A DNA stretch of 64,000 bases, from positions 10,166,587 to 10,230,586 of the forward strand of contig NC_071333.1 of NCBI RefSeq assembly GCF_010183535.1. The letters run 5' to 3'. Of this stretch, positions 11,657 through 23,049 are shown piece after piece (within the stretch, counting starts at the first letter, position 1; each line of letters starts with the position of its first letter). The notes under the pieces are model-generated. The model worked only from the letters and a program-made list of their open reading frames with translations, was not told where the DNA came from and ran no database searches. The DNA is from Caenorhabditis remanei (taxonomy: Eukaryota > Nematoda > Chromadorea > Rhabditida > Rhabditidae). The position numbers and the translations under genes were made by a program.

Positions 11657-14484
11657 ATGAAATGCGTTTTTATTCTCCATCTGATCCCCACCTTTATCGT
11701 TTATTCTACACATGCCACCGATTATAGTATGTTTCACACTTTCATTTTTTCTTCCAATAAAGTTTTCATCTCTTTACAGTAATCTCGAAGCAAGATTTGA
11801 AGCAGTTAGATGAGTGGGAACTCAAAGTTTTGCGAGATTTTGTAAGAGGAAGAGGTCGTCCGATTGTAGAAAGAATTCCATTGGACTTAGAAGATGGTCC
11901 CGATTTTGATATGCCTGGGACAGGGTCCGGATTAATAAATCTTAATGATCCGTCGATTGTCAGCCAGGGAGGATTGATTTCAGTATGTTTCAAAATTGTG
12001 TTTATAACTTAATTTCCAATTTCAGTCACCAGACAAAAAGAAGGCTGAACCGTTTTTGATGTCTTTAACACCTCCTCAACCGATAACCCAGATTATTACT
12101 CCTGCATCCAAGAAGAAACCGAAGCCTTCATCCAAACCACCACAGGTCCAAATAACAGATGATAAACCTTCTGTGGAGGATTACGAGCAACTTGCGAGTA
12201 TGATTCAAGTAAGTTTCGATACAATATTCCCCGTCCACGGCCTGTTTTAGATGTTCATCGACCGACGATCTCATAAACAAAATGGTGTGAAAACTCAGAA
12301 ATCATCTAAAACCCATTCAAAAGCTAGGAAGAAATCGGGAGAAGTTATGCAGAAACACCGGGCACCTGTATCTACCCAAAGTGCACTGCCTGATCAAATT
12401 ATAACAGCATCCAAGGAAAATCAAGATGTGACGTTTGACACGGACTCTGTGAGTTTTATAGTTTTGCACTTTGTGTCTACTTCCCTGTCCGATTTCATAC
12501 AATATTTTGAGTACCTATTTTCAGAATAACTCAAACAAATGGAAACCGATGCAGAGATTCACTAGCGAAGAAAAAACTGCACCCAAGAAATCAAAAACAA
12601 ACATCAGTAAGTGTACTACTCAGCGTTTCTGTAAATGAAAACATTCCGATCCCTGCAAGATTTTGATCCATGAAACGGAACAGATCGAAAGATTGAATAG
12701 TTTGCCAGAAACATCATTCCGGTTTATACTTGAAAAAAATGAAATAAGATTGCTATCTATTTCGCTTTTTCGTTAGCTGGTTCCCTGTCTGAAACAAATA
12801 TTTCTCGTCTGGTTCACTCTATTTTAGCGTAAACATTATCTTGAAGCATTTCACTTTTCATTGGCAGAGTCAAGACAAAGAGACGACGGCATTACGCGAT
12901 TGAGGGCCGTTTTGTAGGGGGTAATCTTTGTTGGCGGGGATAAGAAGATCCAATGAGAAACGAAAAGAAAAAAAGAAAGAGATGAAGAGAAAATAGAGAC
13001 AACCGATCGCCCGCCGGTTTTCCACAACGCATCCGCATTTCTTCTCCGTTGCTTCAGACGAAACCAGAAGTCCTTCAAATGAAGTCGTCGTCGGCCGACG
13101 ACGGTCTTCACTATCCATAAAAACTTGCTCTCTTCGAAAAGGCGCATCTCGTGGATGTACGTTGACGTGAAAGAAGATGAGAGGCAAAAGAAAAGAGAAG
13201 CTAACGTAAAAAAAAGAGAAAAAGACAGTAAGACTCGTTTTTATATAAAGCAGGAATCATGAGATTGTCTTGCGCAGAGGTGTTTTGAACATGTACGTCA
13301 CTTTGACGATCATCGAAAATGAATCCCTCGATTTATTACGTAAAGCACAAAGCATGTTGAATATCAACGAAACAGATCTTCGTAAGGAGATCATTTTGGA
13401 CACTTGATCGGAAAATAGAGTTGCACTTTTATCTGAATAGAAATAGAATATTAAAAAAAAATGTAGGTAAAGGACATTTAGTTGTATCACAGAAAAAAAG
13501 TAATCTTGGTTTAGTTTACATGAATAAGACTATTATTCTCTGTCGAGACGGACTACATTTTTCAGATTTGCCGCCAAAATCTCGAGAGGTATATGAGACA
13601 CGGATGAAAGAATTGAGCACTGAACTTACGAAAATACTCAAACAACTGGAGACATCGAAAAGCGATCAACAACCTCAGATTTTTGTGTTACGAAACGTAA
13701 AGATAACACTGTTGCTGACAACGAATGAAATGATAATTTAGGGTTCGGCAGAACAAACCGTTGATGGACAGTATACATTTATTGCAACGATCACATTGGT
13801 CAAAGATGGAGTTAAAAGTATTCTTGTGGATACTGGACTGGGAACTAATATCAATGCGAGAACTGAACTAATTCAATGTAAACCACAATAAGGTTTATTC
13901 AGTAGCCTCAATTGTTTATTCCAGCGTTAGAATCCCATGGATTAAGCCCTGCATCTGTTGATATTGTGGTAAGCACACATGGTCATCCAGATCATGTTGG
14001 AGGTGTTCATGATTTTCCCGATGCTGTTCATTACCATGGATGGTACTCTCATCAGAGAACAAAGTTCAATTTAACTGCGTTGTTTGAGGTAAGTGTATCC
14101 TGTTTTGTAAGAGGTAGTTCCATATTTTAAACAATTTTAGAATGATACAATGAGTTTATCTGAAAATGTGATGCTAGTCAAGTGTCGTGGACATACATCA
14201 GATGATATTGGAGTTGTTGTTCGAGATGTGAAAGGGCGTGGTGACGTACTTGTATCAGGCTAGTCATTCTGAATACTGTCTGAGAAATATCATTGTTTTT
14301 AGGAGATTTATTTATGCGAGAGGAAGATATCGACCACCCAATGATGTGGCAACCATTATCAGCGGATGTTATTGCGCAAAGAGACTCGAGAAGGCGCTAC
14401 GGCTGCATAGTGGATTGGATTGTTCCGGGCCATGGCACCATTTTTCATGTCACAGAAAATATTAAAAAGGCTTTGAAGTGCTGA
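11657..14484 (+). CDS. swip-10: Metallo-beta-lactamase-fold protein, MBLAC1/SWIP-10 type, 488 aa
   Basis: This is an MBL-fold hydrolase related to MBLAC1. In C. elegans swip-10 acts in glia and limits dopamine-neuron excitation and degeneration (established knowledge). Exons: 11657-11726, 11780-11982, 12026-12208, 12251-12448, 12525-12606, 13566-13696, 13742-13877, 13925-14088, 14141-14258, 14303-14484. The start chosen gives a hydrophobic signal-like N-terminus (MKCVFILHLIPTFIVYSTHA); an in-frame ATG 138 nt upstream (11519) would hide it. Residues about 60-260 are low-complexity, Lys/Pro/Ser-rich. The catalytic domain fills the C-terminal 200 residues, with metal ligands H353-x-H355-x-D357-H358, H407, D430 and H472. 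The last intron uses a GC donor. A second first exon at 13291 gives a short form lacking the linker. Confidence 0.93.
13291..13381 (+). CDS. swip-10: Alternative first exon of swip-10 (short isoform, 273 aa)
   Basis: This 91-nt exon starts with ATG and ends at CTTC|gtaagg in phase 1, exactly the phase needed to join swip-10 exon 6 at 13566. It encodes about 30 acidic residues (MYVTLTIIENESLDLLRKAQ...) without a signal peptide, so the product would be a cytosolic MBL-fold enzyme of about 273 aa, close to the length of vertebrate MBLAC1. A TTTATATAAAG element lies about 50 bp upstream, at roughly 13240-13250. The phase fit and core-promoter element are seen directly; use as a start exon is inferred. 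Confidence 0.65.
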
Positions 14485-16073
14485 TAAAATTATTTTATTA
14501 TATTTTTTCAAATCATCTAATAGTTTATTAATAACATATTAGTTTTACTTTACCTGTTTTTTGTTTCTTTTTCGAAAATTAACACGCTGAAACTTTTTCC
14601 AAGAAAAAATGCATTGAACACAATAGGTATGTGAATGAAAAACAGAATCAGAGTAGGACAGATTCAGTCTTCTCAACCGATGTCCTTTTTTCGATTTGTA
14701 CGCAGAAATCTGGATTGCCACTTGACTTTTGATAAGGGATAAGAAACGAAAAAGACAAAAGGGTGGATGCCACGGATAATGCCATCCGAAACCTGGTGCC
14801 TCAGTATAAAAGATCAGCACTAGATTTTATTTTCACCATTTTGTTGCTTTTACGACGTTTTTTCTAAGAATTTTCCTGAGAATAGGGTATCGTAAGTTTT
14901 TTTTTTTGATTTTATAGGAGTCTGACGAGACACAGTTTTGAAAAAAAAAGAGTGGCCTGTTAGACTATTAGTCTCTCGACTCTTTACGAATTCGGTGAAA
15001 GTTCTGACCCGCATCTCGAATTGATTACCCATTGAAGACTTAGTTTATTACCCGCTGTGGCGTCTTCCTACCCTTGTTTTCATTCTTCCTCTCATTGAAC
15101 AGAATTTTCGTTGGTTACTTCCATTTATAGCTTTTTCACTGTTTTTAACAGTATTGTTTGTTGATATTATTTATCATTGTAGTGCAAAGTTCGAAGTGAA
15201 TGCTGTAAGTTTTTAATTGCTGAAAACAAAGTTGAACACAATGCCTTATTCCTAGTGTCACAATTTTTAGAACAGTGGTGACTGGTCCCTGTAGTTCAAT
15301 CCTAGTTGGATAATCCCCTCATCTAATCAGAAAAAATCTTCTCCGATACCCCATATTTTTCGGTTGAATAATCTTCGAATGCAATCACTATGTATCTAAT
15401 TGCGCGGTAGTGGCAAAAACTTGATTGTCTGCGCCTTCCACACTATTAGCAAAAAACGTTTCGGCAAGTGATAAGTCGAATCCACTTTTGTGGATGTGGT
15501 GACCATCGCCGCCAATGAACCCGCTAGGCAGACAGACAAAATCCAGTTTCGGGGACTTTGCCTCCTAACTTAGGATCTGCCATCATTTGTTTCGTTCCAT
15601 CCTCATTTATTGCGTTGTTCTTCTCGGCGAAATGTGGTCTACTCATTTCTCAGGTGCTTCTGCTATGGCGCCATTTTTGAAACACAATAATATTTAATGA
15701 TGCCTTTTGTTTTTTTTTTTTTGAAAGAGACATCACCAAGGCATACATCGAGTTCATAGACTGCGTATACAAAGAAAATTCTTCATTACATGAATTCAAA
15801 TTGTTGTTATTATTCGCATTGTTTTGAAACGAGATAATTTCTTTCTCAAGATCATTCTCTCATCTAGTAATCTGAAACAAGTTTATATCCACTCTAAATC
15901 TCCGTTCTTGTCTCGCGGTCGCCGAGAATCGGCTACATTTGTCGTCATCAATTATATTACCAAACTTCTCCCCACTGTTCACTCTCATTTTGCCTCTAGT
16001 CTTCTCTTGACAATGTCGTATTCCATTTGGCACCGCTTAAAACCACATCTCTTCAGATCCGCCGCCAAGTGAG
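14485..16073. other. Intergenic region between swip-10 and rml-2
   Basis: AT-rich with no supported gene on either strand. GATAAA just after the swip-10 stop may be its poly(A) signal. The 60 bp before the rml-2 ATG hold a short upstream frame (MSYSIWH...) that stops just before it. Confidence 0.45.
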
Positions 16074-17347
16074 ATGGGTTCCGCGTGGGATGAACCAAAG
16101 TGCGTTTTGATAACCGGTGGCTGTGGATTTATTGGGTCCAACTACATCAACTTCACTTTCAATAAATGGAAAAACACAAAGTAAACAATGATTTGAAAGA
16201 ACTTGAGCATTTAACTATTTTTCATATAATTACAGATTTATTAACTATGACAAATTGGCATTTGGAGCTTCCCCATTGCATGTTGAGAAAGAGATCAGAG
16301 AATCGCCAAGATACATCTTTGTCGAGGCTAAACTTGAGGATCAACCAACTTTGATCAAAACTCTTCAAGAGAATGAGGTTGGTTCTTATTCTCCAAGTAT
16401 GAAAAATAATTCTAAAATTTTCAGGTTGATATGGTTATCCACTTTGCTGCCATCACTCACGTCGATGAGTCTTACAGCGACAGAATTGGTACCATTCAGG
16501 ACAACATAATCTCCACCACCACTCTCCTTGAGAGCATTGTCAACAGCCCATACAAGGGAGTTAAGAAGCTCGTCCATATCAGCACAGGTATCAGAAAATG
16601 GAAATTTTGGAACTTCACTAAAAACCAAAATTTAGATGAGGTCTACGGAGATTCATTCGAGGACACTACTCCAAAGTCGGAATCAGCTTCTCTTCCGAAC
16701 CCAACTAACCCATATGCTGCTAGCAAAGCTGCTTGCGAGATGGTCATTAGATCTTACTGGGTAACCTTTGAAATAGTCACGATAGTCGTCAAAAAGTATT
16801 TTTCAGCACTCTTACAAGCTTCCATACGTGATGGTCCGCATGAACAATGTCTACGGACCACGTCAAATCCACACCAAGCTCATTCCAAAGTTCACGAAAC
16901 TTGCTTTGGATGGACAACCGTACCCACTTATGGGAGATGGACTTCACACCAGAAGCTGGATGTATGTTGAGGACTGCTCTGAGGCTATTACCAGAGTTGC
17001 TCTCGAAGGAAAATTAGGAGAAATTTACAATATTGGAACTGATTTCGAAATGACTAACATTGAGCTGACCAAAATGATTCACAGCACTGTCAGCAAACTT
17101 TTGAACAGGTAAGCTTCTTATTTTTAAGAATGCATTAACTCACGAGGGATGTTTCAGAGAACCAACGGCTCCAACATTCGCCCCGATTCCGGATAGACCG
17201 TATCATGATCGTCGTTATTACATCGATTTCTCCAAGATTCGCAACGCAATGGGATGGCAATGCACCACTCCGTTCAGCGAAGGACTCATGAAGACGATTG
17301 AGTATTATGTGAAGTTGCATGTGGCAACAGCTCGCCTCCAGGGTTAA
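16074..17347 (+). CDS. rml-2: dTDP-glucose 4,6-dehydratase (RmlB-like SDR), 342 aa
   Basis: This is an extended short-chain dehydratase that converts dTDP-glucose to dTDP-4-keto-6-deoxyglucose, the second step of dTDP-rhamnose synthesis. The worm rhamnose pathway has been linked to the cuticle (established knowledge). Exons: 16074-16180, 16236-16377, 16425-16587, 16636-16760, 16807-17108, 17158-17347, all phase-closed to 342 aa, the usual RmlB length. Visible motifs are the NAD-binding TGGCGFIGSN (residues 14-23), HFAAITHVD, STDEVYG with the catalytic D138-E139 pair, and Y164-x-x-x-K168. The enzyme should be cytosolic. The assignment to rml-2 (F53B1.4) is from memory of the C. elegans gene list. 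The family call is secure; the substrate could be another NDP-hexose. Confidence 0.92.
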
Positions 17348-18040
17348 AATCGGACATGTCAATTGTTCCGATCTCACTATCACTGACTTTGTTCATACTG
17401 CAAAACAATTGGAATTATTAACCGTCAATTAATATACATTTATTCCGTAGTACTTTCACTTATCTCTATTTTTATTGAAACTGCTCGTTTCCAACCCGTT
17501 CCCCAAACCTACAGTTCAATAATCGTCCTATTTATATGTAAGCGCTTTCTGTGATCTTAATTTGCAAGTTGTCTTTCTTTTTTAATTTTGTTTTTCTAAC
17601 ATTTCATACCTCTAACTTATATAATCCTCTACTTTATTCATTAATTTACTTGTCTGAAAGCAGATATTCTGATAATTGGTCCCCTTCTGTGTAATTTCAT
17701 TAAATTTGAGTGCAATTCATAATTTATTGTCTAAATGAAGTGCGTATAAAAGAGATTTTCTCACAAGCAATACGAGAATAAGTCAAGTAGAATCATTGAT
17801 TCAAAAAAACCGAAAAGTAGAATTTTGTGACTATGCAACAAAGATTGTCGAAACCGAACAATAATAAAATACGGGGATGGAGACGAGAAAGGGGGATGCG
17901 AGAGCCAAAGGAAGTACCCATAAACTGTTAAACTTTTGAGAGAAAGAGCAATAACAACCTAGGAACCCGAAAACTGCACAGGAATTATGTTGGGGTGAGA
18001 GAAGGAGAGAAAATTGACTAATAGATGACGAAAAACGTGT
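17348..18040. other. Convergent 3' region of rml-2 and the SMS-family gene
   Basis: The 3' UTRs of both genes meet here. AATAAA occurs in both orientations (minus near 17729, plus near 17861). Confidence 0.5.
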
Positions 18041-20138
18041 CTAATTGTGTTTTTTGGAATGGTGTTTGCAGTTTCCATTGCCGTTTTGTTTCACAGAAAC
18101 CACTGATTTCTTCCGACTCGGTTCCGACTTGGGTGAGAGCTTTGGATCCTCGGTCTTGGTGAAGAAAATGCGTCGAGGGATTCGGATGTTGATTGGGAGG
18201 CTGAACTCGTTCTCAACCTTAAAAGTATATGTTACTAGATTATCTAATTCCAAGATTCAAGTAATACTTACCTTTCCCTGTGATCCGTACTCAAAGAACC
18301 ATCCAAGGGGGAACCATGTTCGCATACGGTAGTCGGTTGCAGTGATTCCAGCATGGTTGTAGGCGTAGGCATGGTAGTAGAGGAACATACGAGAGCTGAT
18401 GTAGAATGCTGAAAGAAACATAGCAATTAGCTCAAAAACCAACTCATTTTATTCTTACCAATAAAGACATCAATACTGTAATGCTCATGAGCAGCAAGAA
18501 TGAGGAAGATTGCAAAGCAGTTAAGAACCCAAGTAAAGGTATGAAGACCAGTCCAATCCGCTGGTGTGTCTGAAATCAAATATGAATTTGTTTTGCAAGC
18601 CCCACAGAAATAACTCACATTCGGTTATGAAGTGAGAGATGATGGTGATGACAGTGGTATGGCCGCTGAACATGTAGTCTCCACAACTTCGAACACCATG
18701 CAATGACATTCCGAGGTTACTCCAGATATGGAATGCTTTGTGCAGTTTCTCTTGCATTGTAGTGTTGGGCTAAAATATATTTTTAATTCGGTAAATGGTT
18801 CAGACAATTTTTTTCAAGGCTATTACGGAAATTAGCTTAGTTATCACAAATATTGCTATTTTGGGCACGAGTGAATCATCATAGCGTCTTACATAAGGTT
18901 TCTTGAAACAGTATTACTTACCCTTGCTTCACACTGCAAATGGATACCAGGGACAGATAATGAAGTGATGAGCATGGTGAAACAACGGAGAAGGAAAACT
19001 GTGCCAAGTAGTGAGAACATTCGCCGGGCAATGATCACTCTGAAAATCTTCAGGTTTTTTATTTGAACTACTTCTCGAAGTTATACCTCTCTTTGTGAAA
19101 GAAGAGCACAGTGAACCAAACGACGGCAAGCACCAATCCAATTGTTTCACACATATCGAAAGCCCATGGAATGTGAGGAACGTTGTCGAGAACAATATCT
19201 GGCAGAGGTGGGTACGTCTTCGTATCTGTAAACCAAACATTTGAACTTTCAACGTGATATTTCTTCTACCTGGAACTCTGTCATGAACCAAAACCATAAC
19301 AAATGACGTGGCAAGGAACGACAACGAGGAGTATGCAAAAGCGATAAGGAGTTTAGCAACCGATTTGAAATACGTATCGGGTCTCTCGACTTGTCGGATT
19401 ATCTCCTCCCGTGAGATCAGTTGTACCGTGGACGTTCCATCCGACGATTTTGCAAGTGTATCCAACAACGTCTCTTCATCCTGAACAATTTCGGCTCGAC
19501 GAGTGGTTGTGACGACATCCTCTCCAGAAATTGACAAATGATTTTGTTCGTTGTATTCCACCAACAACCCATCTTTTGAGCCCTTCCACGCTTGTGTGTG
19601 TCCGTTTGAAGGAGATGGACGATGATGTGGACGAGAGACCGGAGAACTGCTGATTTCCACAGACTTAAAACACAGTAATTATTGAAAACATTTCAAAATA
19701 TCTACTCACTTTCTGACTCAGCTTCTCGATTCCAAACAAAATTTTCTTGATATCTCCGAGACAGTTGATCGAAACTGGAGGGTCCTTCAAATCGGTGTCT
19801 GTGAGAGCAAGGAGGCATTTGCCGTCGACCTGCAAAATCAATAATTATTCTATTGCGCAGGGCACAAACCAATTTAGGCGAGGAGGGTGAGGGTAATTGG
19901 ACTTTATTGAGTTTGAAGTTTCGCTTGTTAATTATTTTAAAAACTAGATGATTGGGTCAGTTTAAGATTCTTTAATATTTTCCCGCTTACAGCATTTCTA
20001 TACAAAGGAAAATCTAACCTTATGTTTAATTGCAATCAAATCAGCATACTTTGCCATTCCAATCTTCCTCAACCAAACTGCCACATCTTCGCATCGCCAA
20101 TCGCTTGGATCCGCTGGAAGCGGTTTGGCATCCAACAT
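18041..20138 (-). CDS. SAM-domain sphingomyelin-synthase family enzyme, 488 aa
   Basis: This is a multi-pass Golgi/ER or plasma-membrane phospho-head-group transferase acting on ceramide. Exons run right to left: 20019-20138, 19710-19829, 19270-19663, 19087-19225, 18922-19039, 18619-18769, 18459-18569, 18272-18408, 18041-18217. The ATG directly follows an ATTTTTCAG acceptor (trans-splicing). Residues about 10-80 form a SAM domain ([14 protein letters not shown]), then an acidic linker, then six hydrophobic segments. The catalytic motifs are [10 protein letters not shown] and AHEHYSIDV. They place H334, H377 and D381 at the same 43/47-residue spacing as the SMS triad. The architecture matches SAMD8/SMSr, which makes ceramide phosphoethanolamine, but the product cannot be decided from sequence. 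The tail is basic and Ser/Lys-rich. It is convergent with rml-2. Confidence 0.92.
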
Positions 20139-22081
20139 CTGAAAAATAAAAGTTTTATAGGGAATGAATGCGGGTGCATTTTAGAAAATGAAGAGCTTGT
20201 GTACGAGAAGACGAAAAGAAGATTAGTTGAAGAAAAAAAGAAGAAAGAAGGGAAAAGAGCATAGGAAACCCTTTTTCCAAGGCGCATAAATAAGAGTAAC
20301 CGGCCAGTCTGAATAAGGGAAAAATCGGATCGGCTGAATTTGAATAATGCGATGAGAGTGCGGACGGAGTTGTGAGAGACGAATGAAAAGAGAAAAGGGT
20401 ATCAAATGTACTCTCGACTCGTACAGCATGAGCGCTTGTTTTTTTTGTTGCTTGCTGCAATGCCGTTCTGCTATAAAAAATTTCTTTCGTCCATTTCTCT
20501 CTTTTGATTGTCAATATTGAACGACAGCTGTTACCTATTACTACATCAGATTGATAAAGTATCAATAAGAAGGGATACAAGACAGAGATCAGTTGAAGCG
20601 AAAAAAATTGAGAATAATTTTTCGAAAAAATAGAAGAAAATAAGAAGTTACTGAGTGACTAACAGAAATATGACTAACTGGTTACCAATCTGCGCAGTAA
20701 AACACGCCGCGTACTAGTTTTCTCTCCTTCCTCGGCCACGGCCGTGTGTATGCAACGTGGCCATCACCACTATTTTACGCGCAAACCCTCGTGAGTGCGC
20801 CCCTCATTTTATTATTTCATAATGTGAGAAAGGGTTAAAGTTGGAAGAATACTCTACAAATACTTTGATAACTATGCTGATAAGTTGTAATGCATATCGT
20901 GATGATAAGACTCTAGCGTGGGCGAAGTGTAACACGGAAAAAAAAAACGAATTAATAATTTGCAGATGCGAGAGGGCAAATGTTGCGTTGTAATGCAAAA
21001 GAAGATATGTCGGACTGAGAGTCAGTTTCTTATTTTCTAACCGAATGAAGAAGAAATTGGCTCGATTACACGGAAAAAAAGAATCGTTAGAAGACATAAA
21101 GGGACATGTAAATGGAGAAGCAACTAGGGAAACCTCGAGTCGCTTGTTACCATGAGTGACTAAGCCCGGAGAGAAAGAACAAATTTGGATAGGGCTTGCT
21201 TCAAACGTAAAGAATAAAGTTTCTGTCAATACACCAAGGTGGCACTTTTGAAACTACGTGTTGTTTCTGTTTGGGAAATGTCAAAGCTTTGTTGGGGGAC
21301 AACAAAAAAAGTTTGAAAGAAATTGCTCTTGGTTAGACTATATTTTCCTTATGAAAAGTGAAAAGCAAGGTCATTCAACTTGATTTGACATATGATTACT
21401 CAAAACTGATAACTTTGATTTTAAAACGCCTCTTCGAAGGGTCTGACATTATTTGTATTGTTTTTTGTTAATGAAGAGATAGTAAGTAAGAAAATTGTTT
21501 ATTATCTGAGAAATATTTAGAAAAAAAAAGATTATTGAAATAATAAAATAATCACCGGAACCCATAAAAAGATCACAACTAGGAAACATTCAAAGAAAAG
21601 AAACTGCTCGTGTCGACAAAGTTATTGGAAGTCGAAGAAATGTAGAAGACTACTTGTTGATACAACAAGACAGAGGCGATAATAGTATTACATTACAGCA
21701 TGTACTTTCTAACTGATGAATCAAGAAATTACTGGTTTTTTTAACAAGAAAAGAACATTAATGAGGGAAAAGGGAAAGAAAAGGAAATTGACAGGTGCAC
21801 TTGGTAAAAGTGCATTTTCGATGGGGACTAGAAATGACGGATAATCAATGAGGATTTGTGCTATGTGCTTAGAGAGTAGCTTTAACTGGAAAAGTATATT
21901 GAATATTGAATATGAAACAGGTTTTTGAGGTTTTTCATAAGTCTTAAAGTGTGAGTTAGAAAGGATTTCAATCCGGATGTAAGATTGTGAGTATACTATT
22001 GCTTAATTAGCTTTTTACTCATAGAATTCACTCATTTTCCCATGAGACTTCAGTTAGAAATGTAGAGGAAGTGCGAAGTGA
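20139..22081. other. Upstream region of the SMS-family gene
   Basis: GA-rich stretches and chance frames only. A GC-rich patch at 20700-20800 (CACGCCGCGTACTAG, GGCCACGGCCGTG) may be promoter sequence. Confidence 0.4.
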
Positions 22082-23049
22082 TTAGTAGTCGTTTCGACAG
22101 AATCGTTGCATCGCCGACACACAGAAGAACAAAAACAGAAGGGAACCAAATATGACGCAAGGGACAATGATGAGCATTTTTCCTCCGAGCGACGTCTTCT
22201 CCTCTTCTTCCACATCGTTCTCGTCTTCTTCCTGAAGAAATAAAAATGAAATTGGTTGGAGAAATGAGGAAATGAGGGAGAAAGGGAGAAGAAAAGTCAA
22301 ACCTGCAGAGGGCAGTGCCAGCGTGGCATCATTAGGTCTTCTGAATGTTGTTGAGTGCAACCGATGCGGCATCTAAAAAGTAGGAAATTAGGAAGTAACC
22401 AATTTTAAATATTGTAGTAGCTCACAAGTATTTATATTTCCATTTTCATAAAGATTATAATTCCTGCTGAAATGTATTTCTGGTAAACACTGAAAGCTTA
22501 GCGATGCAAAATTGTGAGGTAAGGAATAATAAGCAATAAATGTCAAAGACTATGTGTTTTACGAAAAATGAGCTATCTGAATAGTTTTAAATCATATTCC
22601 AGAGCAACCGTGAAAACGCTACCAGTTCTAACAATTCAAACTAATTTTATAGGCGTTTTTTCACCATTTTGAATTAGAAAAGTACAATGTTTTAAAAATC
22701 TCCAATAAGATAGTATTTTCCTTAAAACATGACATTGCTCGCTATATACAAAAGTGCCAGATTCCATAAGTGGAGAATCAGATTGTTCATTAATTTTCAC
22801 TGGTATTTTCTTCCAATTTTGTGATAACTTATTCGTTGTATGGATGCAGTTTCAGAATTCAATATTTTTTCAATGTTGTCTACGTCTTCCAATCTTTTCT
22901 TCTTACCTTGACATGCACATCTCTTTTGTATCAAACGTGTGAACAAATGCCAAATCATGCCGTACTGGATGAACTGCGTTTCTGGTTAAGACAACATCTG
23001 AGTTCCAAGCTAAAACCAACATTAAAGCGAGCAGGTGAACGAATTCCAT
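22082..23049 (-). CDS. Small secretory one-TM protein, 120 aa, unknown function
   Basis: Three exons close in phase on the minus strand: 22907-23049, 22303-22372, 22082-22231. The ATG is preceded by TTTGTTCCAG at 23066 or so, a plausible trans-splice acceptor. The product has a signal peptide (MEFVHLLALMLVLAWNS), a short ectodomain with four cysteines clustered as CMSRCRIGC...WHC, an acidic stalk (EEDENDVEEEEK) and one C-terminal membrane span (MLIIVPCVIFGSLLFLFF) followed by a short tail ending RFCRNDY. That is type I topology. The intron between exons 1 and 2 is about 535 bp. I recognise no family. A longer open frame on the plus strand of exon 1 is a shadow. Confidence 0.7.

Noticed and set aside
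22303..22372. ATG directly behind an acceptor, as a start codon for the small TM gene
   Set aside because: Starting there shifts the frame at the next junction and destroys the TM segment; the other phase joins the upstream signal-peptide exon.
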